The notes beneath the pieces were generated by a model. It was not told where the DNA came from, did not search any database, and worked only from the letters and a program-made list of their open reading frames with translations. Position numbers and translations under genes: made by a program. A stretch of 64,000 nucleotides of DNA from Epiperipatus broadwayi (Eukaryota > Onychophora > Udeonychophora > Euonychophora > Peripatidae). This document shows, piece by piece, positions 1-11,920 of this stretch. The stretch lies in contig JAQFVV010012574.1 in the NCBI GenBank assembly GCA_028023455.1, forward strand, positions 2,010,959 to 2,074,958. The letters run 5' to 3'. Each line of letters opens with the position of its first letter. Position 1 is the first letter of the stretch.

Positions 1-612
1 ATTAATGTGATGTGAAACGTAATTTGATTTTTAAACGGAATTGAAAATTAAAGACAAAAATAAGAATTTAATTTTTAGTTGTTTCATAAACAATTAATAA
101 AATCATCATCTCAAAGATTAATTACTAATTATGTTGTCACCAGAAAATCATTAACACAACATGATCATTAACACAACATGAGTGTGAAGTTGGCACTAGT
201 TGTATTTTTTCTTGGGAAGAATCTGATTTTTTACCAGTTTACAAATGAACCTGTTTATCGGCAAATAGTGATAATAATTAAAACGTGTATAAAAAAATGT
301 AAATTACTGTACTGTAAATTATGCATAAAAATATATTATTTTGAATAAAATTAAATATTATAGTTAAAAAAAGTTTGTCTTGTATCAATTTTTTTCAAAT
401 TTGAAATTTTTTATTAGTCATATTTTATTTTCTTCTTTTTTTTTGTGCGAATTTTAAAGTAATTTTATGTTGGTGCTTTGCTTTTACGCGACTTTTGAAA
501 AATCACAGTCCGTATCCCCCTTTTTCAAGGTAAGTTATTTCTATTTTTGCGTGATTTCGTTTGCGTGTGTTTTCTGAGGAACCTATCTATCGCGTAAAAC
601 GAGACTCAGGTG
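1..612 (+). mobile_element. Tigger-like DNA transposon, 3' end (copy 1)
   Basis: Truncated by the window start. The right end reads ...CGCGTAAAACGAGACTCAGGTG followed by TA at 613-614, the same terminus as the copies at 4983-5900 and 6676-7728. Positions about 85-250 retain a degenerate stretch matching the C-terminal transposase codons seen in the 4983-5900 copy, broken by frameshifts and by a short local repeat near 150-180. The TA flank and the ...CTCGTTTTACGCG motif in the inverted end recall Tigger/pogo elements; that family call is an inference from terminus and flank only. Confidence 0.6.
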
Positions 613-614
613 TA

Positions 615-1130
615 ATGATAACTGGGTAGTTGAAGATCATACTATCTTTTTTTATATTATTATCTTTTAAATTCTGGCTGGAATCTTGTATTTAAATTAT
701 TATTATTTCTTAGTCATATAAAATTAATTTGATAATACTGAAAATACTTTTCTAAATGTAAAACTTCTTTTATGAATAAAACATTCATAAAAAAAATCAA
801 ATTTTGTGCATTTTTATTAAAACAATTGATTTAAAAATAAAATTTGAAAGATATTTATGTATTTTTACATGAGATGTATTTCAATTTGAATGTGTTTATT
901 GTATTAATGTTTGAGTAAGGTCTAATATGGCTGAAATTAGAATTCATTCATTACCCAGCAAGAAGGAAATAATTCTTGGCATTATTTGTCTATTTAATAA
1001 GGCAGGTTTTATAATAGATTTTCAAAAATATTTGTTTTGACAGTTAATGTGTTTGTTTAGAAATACTAACAGAATTTATTTTTACTAAAAAACAATATGA
1101 AATCATTTGGAAAAATATATCTATATGCGG
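615..1130. other. AT-rich spacer, nothing recognised
   Basis: No open frame, RNA gene or clear repeat seen between the Tigger-like end and the LINE remains. Confidence 0.5.
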
Positions 1131-2830
1131 GTGTGCATTTTAATGCATACATATATAAATGCATATATATTTAGCAGCCCTTATAAATGAATTTGGCCAT
1201 TCCAAGTCCAAAGAAAGAAAAGAAAGAGAAAAAAAACTGCTCTAGAAATGAGTTTTGCAATAACTATGCAAATCAATTTGTGAACAACAAATATATTCAC
1301 ATACAGAATATAATAGTTCATTTTGAGATTCTTCAACACTATGTCTAATTGTAGTTTTTTATTATATTATATTCTCTATAAACAATCAGTATGCATTTCT
1401 TCAAATTGTCTTTAAGATAATCCTTATATTGTAAGTAGAATCAGTCTCTTCCAAAAAATAATGCTCAAATTCACCATAAAACATTTTTTTAAGAAGTGTT
1501 GTATTGTTTATTCATTTTGCATGTCCAATCCAATGAAGTTATGATTTTGCAATAGTACATTCTAGTATTACGTCCAGCAATTTGAAAAATATATTGATTT
1601 TATGATCTTTTCATTGTATTTTAAAAATTTTTGCAGGATATCCTTAAATGAAATTTCTCCAATGTTTTTATATTGTGTTAATAAGATATCCAAATCTCAC
1701 TTCCATACTTAAATTAAATAAAATAACATCTTTATATACAGCTAACTTTAGTTGCAGGTATTTATTTTTTTATGATAAAATACCCTAACTTTTAACTTGT
1801 TAAAAGCAATAGCAGCATATTAATGTCTTTGATATACTTCAATAGCTAAGTCTACCTTTCTACTTACAAAACTACCAAGATATTTAAATAGGTTTATATT
1901 TTCATGTTCATAACTATCCAAGCTAAAAGTTTTGTGATCATTAACTATTAAACCAAAATCTTTAAATATTGTATTTAGACATTAAGTACATTCTGTAAAT
2001 GATATTTTAAACTGACAAAAATAATACAATCATCAGCATATTATAAATCTAGAATCCATGAAATACAACTTTTGCTTTTAATCATTTTAAATATAAATTC
2101 ACTGTCAGATATGTATTAAATTTTGATTCCTGTTTCATTAAGTTGTCTACAATTTAACAGTTCCAAAGACAACTGTCATAAAAAGTGAAAATAGTGTTAG
2201 AGCAAATACGTATCCTTTTATGTTACCAGTTTTTATTTCAAATGCCTCAGATTTTCCACTTGTAGTAATAAGACTTCCTCTCATTTCATCATATAGAAGC
2301 TGTATAATACGATAAGTTTTGATGGAAAAATTTTAATCATTGCTATAAACTTGCTTGTATTAACCAAATTAAATGCTTTGACCAAATCAATAAAAGCAAT
2401 ATGCATAATTTTCTTTTGTTTCTAATATTTGTCTTGCATTTTTTTATTATTATTTAACATAACATTGAGCCACTGGTAATCATTTGTCTGATTGGAAGGA
2501 AGCTATTTGATAAAATCCTTGAAAGTAACTTTTGCTATAGTAAATAATAACGATACTCTATTACTGCATACATTTGTCTTTTTAAAAATTGAACAATAGA
2601 ATCACTTGTAAAATCAGACTGCATAACTTTATAGATCCATATAATTCTAAAAAATCCCAACATTTTTGAAGTTAACATGTCACTACCATGTTTTAAAAAC
2701 TTATCCAGATATTTTATCAGGACCTGAACCATTTCCATTTTTAAGTTTCCAAAGAACTGCTTTGACTTTAGTAAGGCAGATACCTTTGTCTAAATGTAAA
2801 TGAATAGATAAAATGGATATATCATGATAT
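1130..2830 (-). pseudogene. LINE reverse transcriptase remains (family A, copy 1)
   Basis: Reading the minus strand from 2830 downwards gives, in broken frames, the expected order of a non-LTR retrotransposon: a GSGPDKI block (about 2730), IAFIDLVKAF (about 2400), the catalytic DLxYADDC near 2045-2030, then FGLIVNDHKT and FKYLGSFVS (about 1960-1870), a GHAK-type stretch (about 1520) and a degenerate C-x-C zinc-like tail near 1300. These blocks are known from LINE RT proteins encoded with an upstream endonuclease. Many stops and frameshifts show it is long dead. The 3' half recurs collinearly at 49280-50190. The 67-codon open frame inside it is an accident of decay. The 5' endonuclease part was not found. 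Confidence 0.75.
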
Positions 2831-3713
2831 CTTTGGCAAATCTAAATTAGATAAAGTGGATATATCTTTATAATTTATCATCTCAATTTTTATATTATTA
2901 TATAAAAGAATGAAAATTCTCTTTCCATCTGTTCAAAATATCATAGAGTTGTGATACCATTTCCCAAGTTCATACATTGCTTATAGTGCAACACAAAAAA
3001 GTTCTAGAGTGACCATGATCAATTTATCTTTTTTGCAATTTTAATCTACCAATCATTTTTATGCCTTATTGTCAGTCGTTGAACTTTTGTCTTATGATTT
3101 CTATTATTATGAAAGCATTTAATGTGCAGATTGTTGGACAGATCATACATTAATATGGTCCAAGATCTCGTCCCTGTCATATTCATAAATAAATTGTTCA
3201 TTCTTTAGAAATACTAATTATACATACTAAATAAATATATAAATCTTCATGTCATTTGAAATGTTAATGACATTGAATATATAATTGATAATCATTCATG
3301 ATAAATAGCATTTAAAAATTAATTCCTACAGGTTTTTTTTTTTACATGTATTTGTTTTTGAGTTAGCATATTAAACCAATTTTAATTAGAAAATTTTTTT
3401 TTTCACCTGTAACTGAGTGGAAATAATAACAAATGACTGCATTTAAGTTCATAACAGCGTAATAAAAATATGTCCAATAAGATCTTAATACATAGATGTT
3501 GGCTTATCAAATACTTCATAGATATTGGAAAATAATGATAAAGATTAATTATAAATTTACAATGCCATTTTTTCATACATTTCTTCAAAGAGTACATACA
3601 CCACATATTTATAAAATATTAATTAGAACATTCATGAAGATTATGGCTGTGGATTGGTTTTTTAGAAGATGTAATTTTGATGTGATCTTTTTTTTAATAT
3701 TATCACACTAATT
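2831..3713. other. AT-rich spacer, nothing recognised
   Basis: Short overlapping open frames on both strands around 3400-3710 have no recognisable motif and AT-driven composition. I see no gene here. Confidence 0.5.
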
Positions 3714-3715
3714 TA

Positions 3716-4146
3716 TTACATTCAAATATCAGCCTTTCAAGCTAATTGTGCAAGTGCTTTTTGCGAGTGTTAATAATAAATGAATACTTTTCTTTCCAAT
3801 ACAAGATATAGTATTTATGCAGGAATAAAATGAATCCACTTATTCCTACAACTCAAATGCTTATATATGAGTAAATCTGAAGTACTGGCAAGGAAAGCGT
3901 GAGGATAGACCACTCACTTTAAATTACTATTTACGGCGTCTGAACGAATGACGTTGGTGAAATTGTCTAGAATTTACTAAACGTCACTCTAACTGAAACT
4001 TAATCATAGTAAATTCTAGACAATTTCATCGGCATCATTCATTCAAACACCGTAAATAGTAATTTTAAAGGAAAGCATTCATTTATTATTAACACTCGCA
4101 AAAAGCGCTTGCACAATTAGCTTGAAATGCTGATATTTGAATGTAA
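3716..4146. mobile_element. Foldback MITE with TA flanks
   Basis: Starts TTACATTCAAATATCAGC and ends with its inverse; TA dinucleotides at 3714-3715 and 4147-4148 fit a TA target duplication. Outer arms (about 3716-3800 and 4068-4146) and inner arms (about 3915-3983 and 4002-4066) pair, so nearly the whole unit is palindromic. The left arm carries about 105 extra bases (about 3808-3912) with no counterpart on the right, either an insertion or a deletion on the other side. No coding capacity. The TA flank suggests a Tc1/mariner-type movement, which is an inference. Confidence 0.75.
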
Positions 4147-4148
4147 TA

Positions 4149-4590
4149 CAATTGTAGACACAGCGCTATATAAAAATAAATGCTTATTCACACTAATTTA
4201 TTCTAAATTTTTATCTTAGCAAAGCATGCAACTCTTCTCTCACAGGAGCTTAAACTTAAATGCAACTGTATTTACTTGTTTCTGAATTAAGCATTCAATG
4301 AAAATGGATATTTATCCATAAGTAAATTTTGTACTGTACTATTACATTATTTTGTGATACATTAGCAGTTTGGCATAAATAACATGGCATAATTTTATTT
4401 CACATTCCTCCATTGTGTTCAAGAGTAATAATGAAATATTAATTTTTTTAATAAATTTTAATTTTAGCATTAAGTGTGCCATTTTGAATTTTTCCATTTT
4501 TGAATTGTTTTTCACTTCAGCAAAGTAAAAGTATAAATAATATTAACCATAGACCTTTTTTTTGTGGTAGATGTAAACTAATACATTATT
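4149..4590. other. AT-rich spacer, nothing recognised
   Basis: No gene or repeat seen apart from a 14-base copy (4189-4202) of the sequence at 3704-3717 that flanks the preceding MITE. Confidence 0.45.
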
Positions 4591-4982
4591 ATCTAGGTCA
4601 GTGGTGCACAATCCTTTTACATTTGTGGCACCCATACTCAGACTGAAATTTTAAATGACTCATTATATATTGTTACCATCCTATTATAAGTATATAAGGA
4701 TAATAATAACAATAAAAGAAATTTACCACATACAAATATATATCTTTATATTATATTTCAGTATATTTGATTTGATATAAAATCTTTGAAAAAACTGCAT
4801 ATTAACAAAAAATGTATAATAATACTTAGTTTTTAGTAGATCTGTTGATTTATAACAATTACAACTTTTTTAGCTGTTTTAGAAAATGTGTACTTTGAAG
4901 AATGTAGTACCACATATCAATATTAGGAGGATTCTAACACGAAGAACAAAACTCAGGGTGAGCAAGGGAAATAAAAACAATA

Positions 4983-5900
4983 CACCTGGGTCTCGTTTTA
5001 CGCGATAGATAGGTTCCTCAGAAAACACGCGCAAAAGAAATTGCACAAAAATAGACGCAACTTACCTTAAAAAAGGGGGTATACAGACTGTGATTTTTCA
5101 AAAATCGCATAAAGCAAAGCACCAACGTAAAATTACTTTAAAATTCACGCAAAAAAAAAATAAGGAAATAAAATATGACTAATAAAAAATTTCAAATTTG
5201 AAAAAAATTGATACAAGACAAACTTTTTTTAACTATAATATTTAATTTTATTCAAAACAATATATTTTTATGCATAATTTACAGTACAGTACTGTTACAT
5301 TTTTTATACACATTTTAATTATTATCACTATTTGCCAATAAACAGGTTCATTTGCAAACTGGTAAAAAATCAGATTCTTCACAAGAGGAAATACAACTAG
5401 CGCCAACTTCACTCTCATGTTGTGTTAATGGGTTTCTGGCGACAACGTAATTAGTAATTAATCTTTGAGATGATGATTTTATTAATTGTTTATGAAGCTC
5501 GCGATATCCAGATATACAACCATTTAGCTCTTGTTGGATTTTAAGAACACGTTCATGATTAGTGTCATTAATAAGAAAATAATTTGCCAACTGATTAGAA
5601 ATTAACACGCACAATGTTTGAATAAATTTACATTATAATCTTGTAAAATTTAATATGTGTATACATAAAATGTGGAAATCATGATTTTAATTTCATTATT
5701 GCATAAAATCTTACTATTATAAAGTGCTGAAAATATTGAAATTACTAAGATGAAAGTCGAATTCCAATAATGTGCTATTACTTTCAATATGACGTAAGTG
5801 CGCGAAATTTATTATTTAAAGTAATAGCGCATTATCGGAGTTCGACTTCCAAAGCAACATGAATCGCGTTAAATAAATCCGCGTAAAACAAGACCAGGTG
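4983..5900 (-). mobile_element. Tigger-like DNA transposon (copy 2), nested in hAT
   Basis: The terminal inverted repeat CACCTGGGTCTCGTTTTACG starts at 4983 and its inverse ends at 5900, with TA on both sides (4981-4982, 5901-5902). It lies in reverse orientation to the copies at 1-612 and 6676-7728 and uniquely keeps a stretch of transposase coding sequence. The subterminal region 5640-5860 matches 6720-6960. The similarity of the end to Tigger ends plus the TA duplication supports pogo/Tigger membership; no catalytic core is present to confirm it. Confidence 0.7.
5348..5614 (-). pseudogene. Transposase C-terminal fragment (Tigger-like?)
   Basis: An 88-codon open frame inside the nested Tigger-like copy. 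It has a charged helical start (residues about 21-50, ...RVLKIQQELNG...), then SSSQRLITNYV, and a Glu/Ser/Cys-rich end ...CEESDFLPVCK before TGA. No DDE core or DNA-binding domain is included, so this is at most the last part of a transposase whose middle is deleted. Positions about 5348-5510 have degraded counterparts in the other two copies, which shows that the frame belongs to the element and is not chance. The initial Met is unlikely to be a real start. Confidence 0.5.
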
Positions 5901-6090
5901 TATAAGCAAAATGCCATTATGATATGCTGTTTATACAAAAGGGACTGAAATATGTATTTTTTAATAGTGTTTAGGTTTTTGCTTTTTCAATTAAAAATTT
6001 ATTATTCAACATGAGAACTTCTCAAACTTTTCACGATCCTCAACAATTTTTCTTCAATTCCTCCACAGGTTGTGCACCACTAATCTATAT

Positions 6091-6675
6091 GATCTTTATA
6101 ATTGTGGAGCTCATTGTTCTGTATTTTTCTGATTTTTAAACAGTTTAACAATTTTAACATCCAAAGATTTATAATAATCAGTTTGTTATTCTTCCTTATT
6201 CTGAATCATGTTGAATTTTAAGACAATTTGAATCCTTTTTTTTTTTTCTGTATCTAATTCCTAGTTTTACTTTATAGTATTACTTATGTCATATATTCTA
6301 ATTTCTTGTTCAATTCTTGAAAATTAACCAATAAATATTTTTTTTTAGACAAACTTAATTGTTTTAGTAGAAATAATCTAAACAGAAATTAGAATGATAT
6401 ATTTTCATTTTAATTGTCTTACAACTTATTGTAGATGTAAACTTTTGTAGATAAAAAAAAAAATGTTCTAACAAAGAAAGCTTATAAGAAGTAAGCTGTT
6501 ATTTTACAAAAAAAAAAAAAAAAGGAAATATTACTTACTAGCTAAAATAAAGAATTCACTACTAATAAATTTATTTATATGCATAAAATTTGCAATACTA
6601 GAAAAAATTGATGAAACTAAAAAGAGGCAACCAGAAATAAGATGGATGGATTCCATCATTATAATAATGAATACA
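6091..6675. other. AT-rich spacer with a LINE 3' scrap
   Basis: Mostly featureless. At about 6600-6660 the plus strand reads KKRQPEIRWMDSI, resembling the conserved K-R-x-x-P-x-x-R-W-x-D-S motif near the end of many LINE proteins. The trace is too short for more than a weak call. Confidence 0.4.
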
Positions 6676-7728
6676 CACCGGGGTCTCTTTTTACGCGGAC
6701 TTATTTAACATGATTTTGAAGTTATGCGATCCATGTTTCACCGGATGTCGAACTCCGATAATGCGCTATTACTTTAAATAATAAATTTTGTGCACTTACG
6801 TTATATTGAAAGTAATAGCACATTATTGGAATTCGACTTTCATCTTAGTAATTTCAATATTTTCAGTGCTTTATAATAGTAAGATTTTATGCAATAATGA
6901 AATTAAAATCATGATTTCCACATTTTATGTATACACGCATTAAATTTTACAAGATTATAATATAAATTTGTTCAAACATTTTGCGTGTTAATTTTGCATT
7001 TTAAATCACATTCTGTTTTTGCTTTTTAAAAAAGAACGTAATCAATTATTAATCATTTAGTGTCCACAAGTTTATTTTTAAAATGTCAGTAATAGCAGTG
7101 GGCACAATTAAATTTGACAATTAAAGATTAAAATCTGATTTTTAATTGTAATTAACAATTCAAAAATTACTTACGGCGACTTGAAATTAATGTCATGTGA
7201 AATTTAATTTTTAAACGGAATTGAAAATTAAAGACAAAAATAAGAATTTAATTTTTAGTTTTTAGTTTCATAAACAATTAATAAAATCATCGTCTCAAAG
7301 ATTAATTACTAATTACATTGTCACCAGAAAACCATTGACACAGCATGAGTGTGAAGTTGGCTTTAGTTGTATTTCGGCAAATAGCGATAATAATTAAAAC
7401 ATGTATAAAAAAATGTAAATTACTGTACTGTAAATTATGCATAAAAATATATTATTTTGAATAAAATTAAATATTATAGTTAAAAAAAGTTTGTCTTGTA
7501 TCAATTTTTTTCAAATTTGAAATTTTTTATTAGTCATATTTTATTATTTTTTTTTTTTTGCATGAATTTTAAAGTAATTTTACGTTGGTGCTTTGCTTTT
7601 ACGCGAATTTTGAAAAATCACAGACTGCATCCCCCTTTTTTCAATGTAAGTTACATCTATTTTTGCGCGATTTCATTTGCGCGTGTTTTCTGAGGAACCT
7701 ATCTATCGCGTAAAACGAGACCCAGGTG
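6676..7728 (+). mobile_element. Tigger-like DNA transposon, near complete (copy 3)
   Basis: Runs from CACCGGGGTCTC at 6676 to ...GACCCAGGTG at 7728, followed by TA. The left flank is CA where TA would be expected, a single change. It contains about 260 bases (about 6995-7255) absent from copy 2, replacing most of the transposase codons. The end of this filler (7170-7255) is also present in copy 1, so copies 1 and 3 form a non-autonomous subtype distinct from copy 2. Open frames here are short and unrelated to the transposase. Confidence 0.7.
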
Positions 7729-7730
7729 TA

Positions 7731-8549
7731 CTATTAAAAAACCCGAAAAACAAATTACAAGAATCATCAATTTATTATTACCAAAAAGTATTGATAAAAC
7801 ATAAAACTAATATAAATTGGGAAATTTTATGAAGTAAAAATAAAAACTCTTTGTCAATATTTTTAAAAGATGAGTATTATTCCTATTCCTAATATAATAA
7901 TTAATTATTCAATAGAACTTTCAGATGTAATAATGTTTATGGAATAATGAATACAAAGCTATAGACTAAACCAATAACCTTTTGATCCTATGTATCTTTG
8001 TGTCAAAGTATATTGGGTTAGACAAATGCATTAAAATAATTATTCCACAACAGTCATTTAGTCTGAAAATTTAATCTGACAATTAATTATTATATGATAA
8101 TTTATATTTGTGGTTATTATTTTGAATTAAGCTTGTTTTGTATTTATATTTTGCACTTCTAATATATAAAAAATATAACTAGATTGAATATTGATTTTAA
8201 AAATGTTATTGTATTTCAATGTAGCCTTTAATTTTAGCAAAATAAAATACAGTATATAGATATTTAGTGGGAATTATATGTATATGATATTTTAAAAATT
8301 AATCATTATGTATATTGATTTTGGCAGGAAGAAAAATTGAAATATCTGGAAAATATTTTTGGAAGTATATTGTTTTGTTTTATTTTTTGCTAGAAAATAT
8401 ATAACATTGCCAGTTGTGTTGGTAGTGCTGTTTTAAAAGAAAACTTCAATTAACTTTTCAGGAGCAAGCTCTTTATTCTATTTTTGCACTATCAATTTCA
8501 AGCTCAAATAATCAATTGATATTAGATAACTGTGCTTAAGTAATATATA
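7731..8549. other. AT-rich spacer, nothing recognised
   Basis: No gene, RNA or structured repeat seen. Confidence 0.5.
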
Positions 8550-8551
8550 TA

Positions 8552-8805
8552 TTAAGGCTATCACCTTTAGACTATGTGCCTGAACTTCGATAGTAGGGAC
8601 CTCTACAAACTGTGGACTTAATGAAGTATTTAATAGCTTCATGTTCTCAAATCAAAATGCTTTAGATTTACCTATATATTTAAAAAGTAGGTTGAAGATA
8701 AGCATGGCCGCTCTTGTCTTTTAAAGTCGTTAATCTTGTGTTAAAGATTTGTAGAAATCCCTACTATCTAAGTTCAAGCGCATAGTCTTAAGGTGATAGC
8801 CTTAA
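8552..8805 (+). mobile_element. TA-flanked MITE, TTAAGGCTATCACC family (copy 1)
   Basis: A 254-bp unit with inverted ends of about 48 bp: it begins TTAAGGCTATCACCTTTAGA and ends with the inverse, flanked by TA inside longer (TA)n runs. The arms extend into a GATAGTAGGGA block. A second, truncated copy in reverse orientation starts at 37833. No coding capacity. Confidence 0.75.
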
Positions 8806-8868
8806 TATATATATATATATTACTTACGTAATGAGTATGCGCTTAACAAATTAATAATAATTATAACT

Positions 8869-9025
8869 GTGCTTATTAAATCCATATACAATGTTATCCT
8901 ATCCAGATTCTCGACTAATTTTTGGCTTGAAGCTACATCATTAAGGAGCTTAAATGTGGATCTAAGTGCATTTAATCATGTTCTAGATGTGGATAAGATA
9001 GCTTAGATATAAATTTAATAAGCAC
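8869..9025. repeat. Small foldback repeat
   Basis: GTGCTTATTAAAT at 8869 is mirrored by ATTTAATAAGCAC ending at 9025, with further pairing of a TATCCA/TGGATA segment inside. It is a degraded palindromic element of 157 bp, similar in style to the neighbouring MITE but not obviously the same family. Confidence 0.5.
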
Positions 9026-11750
9026 TGTTGTCAGTGTCAGTTGATAACTCAAGCTTGCACTTCATTGCTGAAGTATAATAGAGTGAATGCTTCTGAAAAA
9101 AAGCATTATATATGTAAGTTGTGGTCATGTATTATTTTTTGGTTTCAAAACTGCTTCATTATGTTAAAACTAATCTTTCTATCATAAAACATTTGTTTAT
9201 TTATTGCTCAGTGTAAAATAAACAAGAATTAATTTATCTTTGTTATAAATTTTTGTAAATAGTAAATAGAAAGATTATTTCTGATTATTAAATGAAAAAA
9301 ATAATTATATAATCATATAATAGTCAAGAAATAAACTAACTGGATAAGCACAACAGTTACACTCATTTGACCAAAATTGATTTGTTTTTCTTTCCTCAGC
9401 TTGAAGTCTGTTCATGAACCTTTAGCTCTCATATTTACCTTTCTACCACTTCTATAAACATGGATAACAAACTTTGCAGAAATTATGTAATGTTAAAAAT
9501 TAATATTATTTAGACTTTCTTAACATTCGTTTTATAGAGTTGTTCCTTTTTTAATCATTCAGAATGAAAAATTAAATAGAATAAATTGTAATTAATTAAC
9601 TATCATCCTTTAACAAATGCATTTGCAGTAAACATTATATAAACATGCTTTGTAAAAAAAAAAAAAAAACCATAAGGAGAAAAAAAGTATTATAACGTAT
9701 ATAATAACTGTGAACTTAGTAGATTTTTTTTTTTTTTTAAATAATTTTTACATTTATTTTTAGAAATTTTTCAAAAATATAAAGAAAACAAACTGAAAAA
9801 TGTATCAAAAATTAAAATACCATTTAATTTTTTATAGAAACAAGCATTGAATAAGATATACTATACGTTATATGTAGTATTAGAAATTTCAATTCAAATA
9901 TATATAATAATTAGTAAAAATGTAGCTTTTTAAAATGAATTTTTGCATATAAAGTAATTTTGTTTAAAAAAATATACCTCTGAAATTGACAGAAGAATGT
10001 AGGAAATGACCAATAATGATATAAAATAAATTTAGTCAGATTATTGCTAAGATAAAAAAAAAAAAGGCATTTTCAATAGCAGCTTATACATTTTATTGCA
10101 ATCATTTTTTTCTGTTTGAAACATGAGTTTCTGTTATATATTTGACAAATAGAAATTAAACATGAGAATCATTTATGCTTTTATGGATATTTATATTTTT
10201 CATTATTAAATAATATAAGTTGAAATCAGTGACAAAGAGAGCACAAAATATATACATTTTGTTTATTTTGCATATTTTTACATACAGTAAGAGGAGAAAG
10301 ATTTTTCACAGTCACTTGTTTTAGAATGGAATTTTTTTTGTCAAAGTTCAAAAGAACGTTTTTCAAGTTTAATTAAGAACTATTTCATGTATATACTTTT
10401 TTGTAATAATAGTTTATAGATAGTTAATATTAATTTAATTAATAATGAGGGATTGTGTTTTTTTTGTCTTTTTGCAGAATTTTAAAGAACAGTTACTATA
10501 AGTTGTAGACTGAATATTATAAAGTTAGATGCTGTGATTTAATGAATTTACTTGTAAATTATACATTTAATGAGACTTTGAGAACTGATATTAAATAAAT
10601 TTCCAATAATTTATAATATTGTGTAAATTATGCAAATATGATATTACAAACTTCATGTCTTTTAATTAGTTCTTTTGCATAGAAATTGATTGTTAACTAA
10701 TATATAAATTTATTAAGAATTTTTTGTTATTATTTATGTGTGTATTGCATTATTTAAGTGTTATAGGGTTATTTTCCCCCAAACCTATTTTCCCTTAGTC
10801 TATTATCTCTATGAAGTTACTTTCTACAGTGAGATGATTTATAAAAATAAATAGTATTTAAAATAATATAGGAGTTTCCTCTCCTTTTGAATTTTTTAAA
10901 ATCTTATGGCATTATTAACCATGCTGATCACTATTCTTGACAAAATTTTATAAAACTTACTGTTTTTACAGTCTATGTAACTATGAAGATGTTTTAAAAT
11001 GTGTAAATAATTATATTTATTTATTTTATTTAATGTTGTATATATATTGAGATGGATTGGTCTGATGGCATATAACATAATGAGTGGTCTGCAGATATAT
11101 TTGAAGCTTAAAAGGAAAAATAGCAATGAACACAGACAAAATTTATGTATATAATAATTTAAAATAAAATCTGGAATGACTTGAATAATTAATTAAATAA
11201 TAGCGTCTTGGTATTTTTTTGAAATATTATAAATTATTATTTGAACTTATGTTAAAGAGGTCTTTATTTAATGTTAATATTTCATTAGAATTATTTCTCA
11301 TTTTGACAAAAATTAAAATTTTTAAGATAACAAAGAAAGACAAATTTTGTCCAAAACAAGGATGTTTTTTATAATGCACATTAATTATAGTTAATTCTAA
11401 TGTTTTTATATAAAGGATTAAGAAAGGATGTTTTAATTGAACTATTTTTAGTTTTAATAGAACTAATATAATCTTTTTTTATGAATTAAGTAGGAAAAAA
11501 ACTCAATCTTCTATTTATAAATTCCATAATAGGTACTATGAATAATGAAATTAGTGCAATTAAAAACATTATTCTAGAAAGTCACTTCAAAAGAAGGGCA
11601 GTTGCTACTAGTCTCCATATTGGTTAAGTTTGAATTCCCAGAGAGGTAAGCAAGAACAACTTTCTCTGCAAATGAAATTCAGAAAATATAGAAGATGAAC
11701 TGAATTGAGGACCATTAGCATTTCTTATATAGCTGTCAATCAGGATATAT
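9026..11750. other. AT-rich intergenic DNA, no gene seen
   Basis: About 2.7 kb of very AT-rich sequence with poly-A and poly-T tracts. The 76-codon open frame at 10896-11126 (minus) has no recognisable motif and reads as AT-driven noise. A weak GTTTGAATTCCC near 11630 hints at a dead tRNA-type B box but the A box is not convincing. Confidence 0.5.
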
Positions 11751-11754
11751 CATA

Positions 11755-11920
11755 CTGGCAATCTATACAAGATCAGCCTAATCTTGGTTAGAGCGTTACC
11801 TTAAAATTCAAGAATCTAAGGACCCAGGTTCGAATCCCATGTTAGTACTGTCACTGGTCAGGCCAGCAACACCTGAAGAAGAAGGGAGAATAATACTTCT
11901 CGAAATGTTGTGCATATACT
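11755..11920 (+). repeat. tRNA-derived SINE (copy 1)
   Basis: A tRNA-like head has an A-box-like TTGGTTAGAGCGTTA (from 11784) and a near-perfect B box GGTTCGAATCC (11827-11837), spaced as in an internal RNA polymerase III promoter. A short unique body and the tail block CCTGAAGAAG...CTTCTCGAAATGTT follow. The same body and tail block recur in a more decayed copy near 33.79-33.94 kb, which shows this is a dispersed family, not a tRNA gene. No intact cloverleaf. Confidence 0.75.

Larger units (their letters stand above)
4591..6090. mobile_element. hAT-like element interrupted by a Tigger-like insertion
   Basis: The left end at 4599 reads CAGTGGTGCACAATCC and the right end at 6082 is its inverse with one terminal change (GGTTGTGCACCACTA). 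Flanking octamers ATCTAGGT (4591-4598) and ATCTATAT (6083-6090) match at six of eight bases, as an old 8-bp target duplication would. CAGTGG-type ends with 8-bp duplications are characteristic of hAT transposons. The body outside the nested element (4615-4980, 5903-6070) has no transposase, so it is non-autonomous. Confidence 0.72.

Noticed and set aside
11780-11850. Possible functional tRNA gene
   Set aside because: A and B boxes are present but no acceptor or anticodon stem pairs, and the unit recurs with a SINE body.
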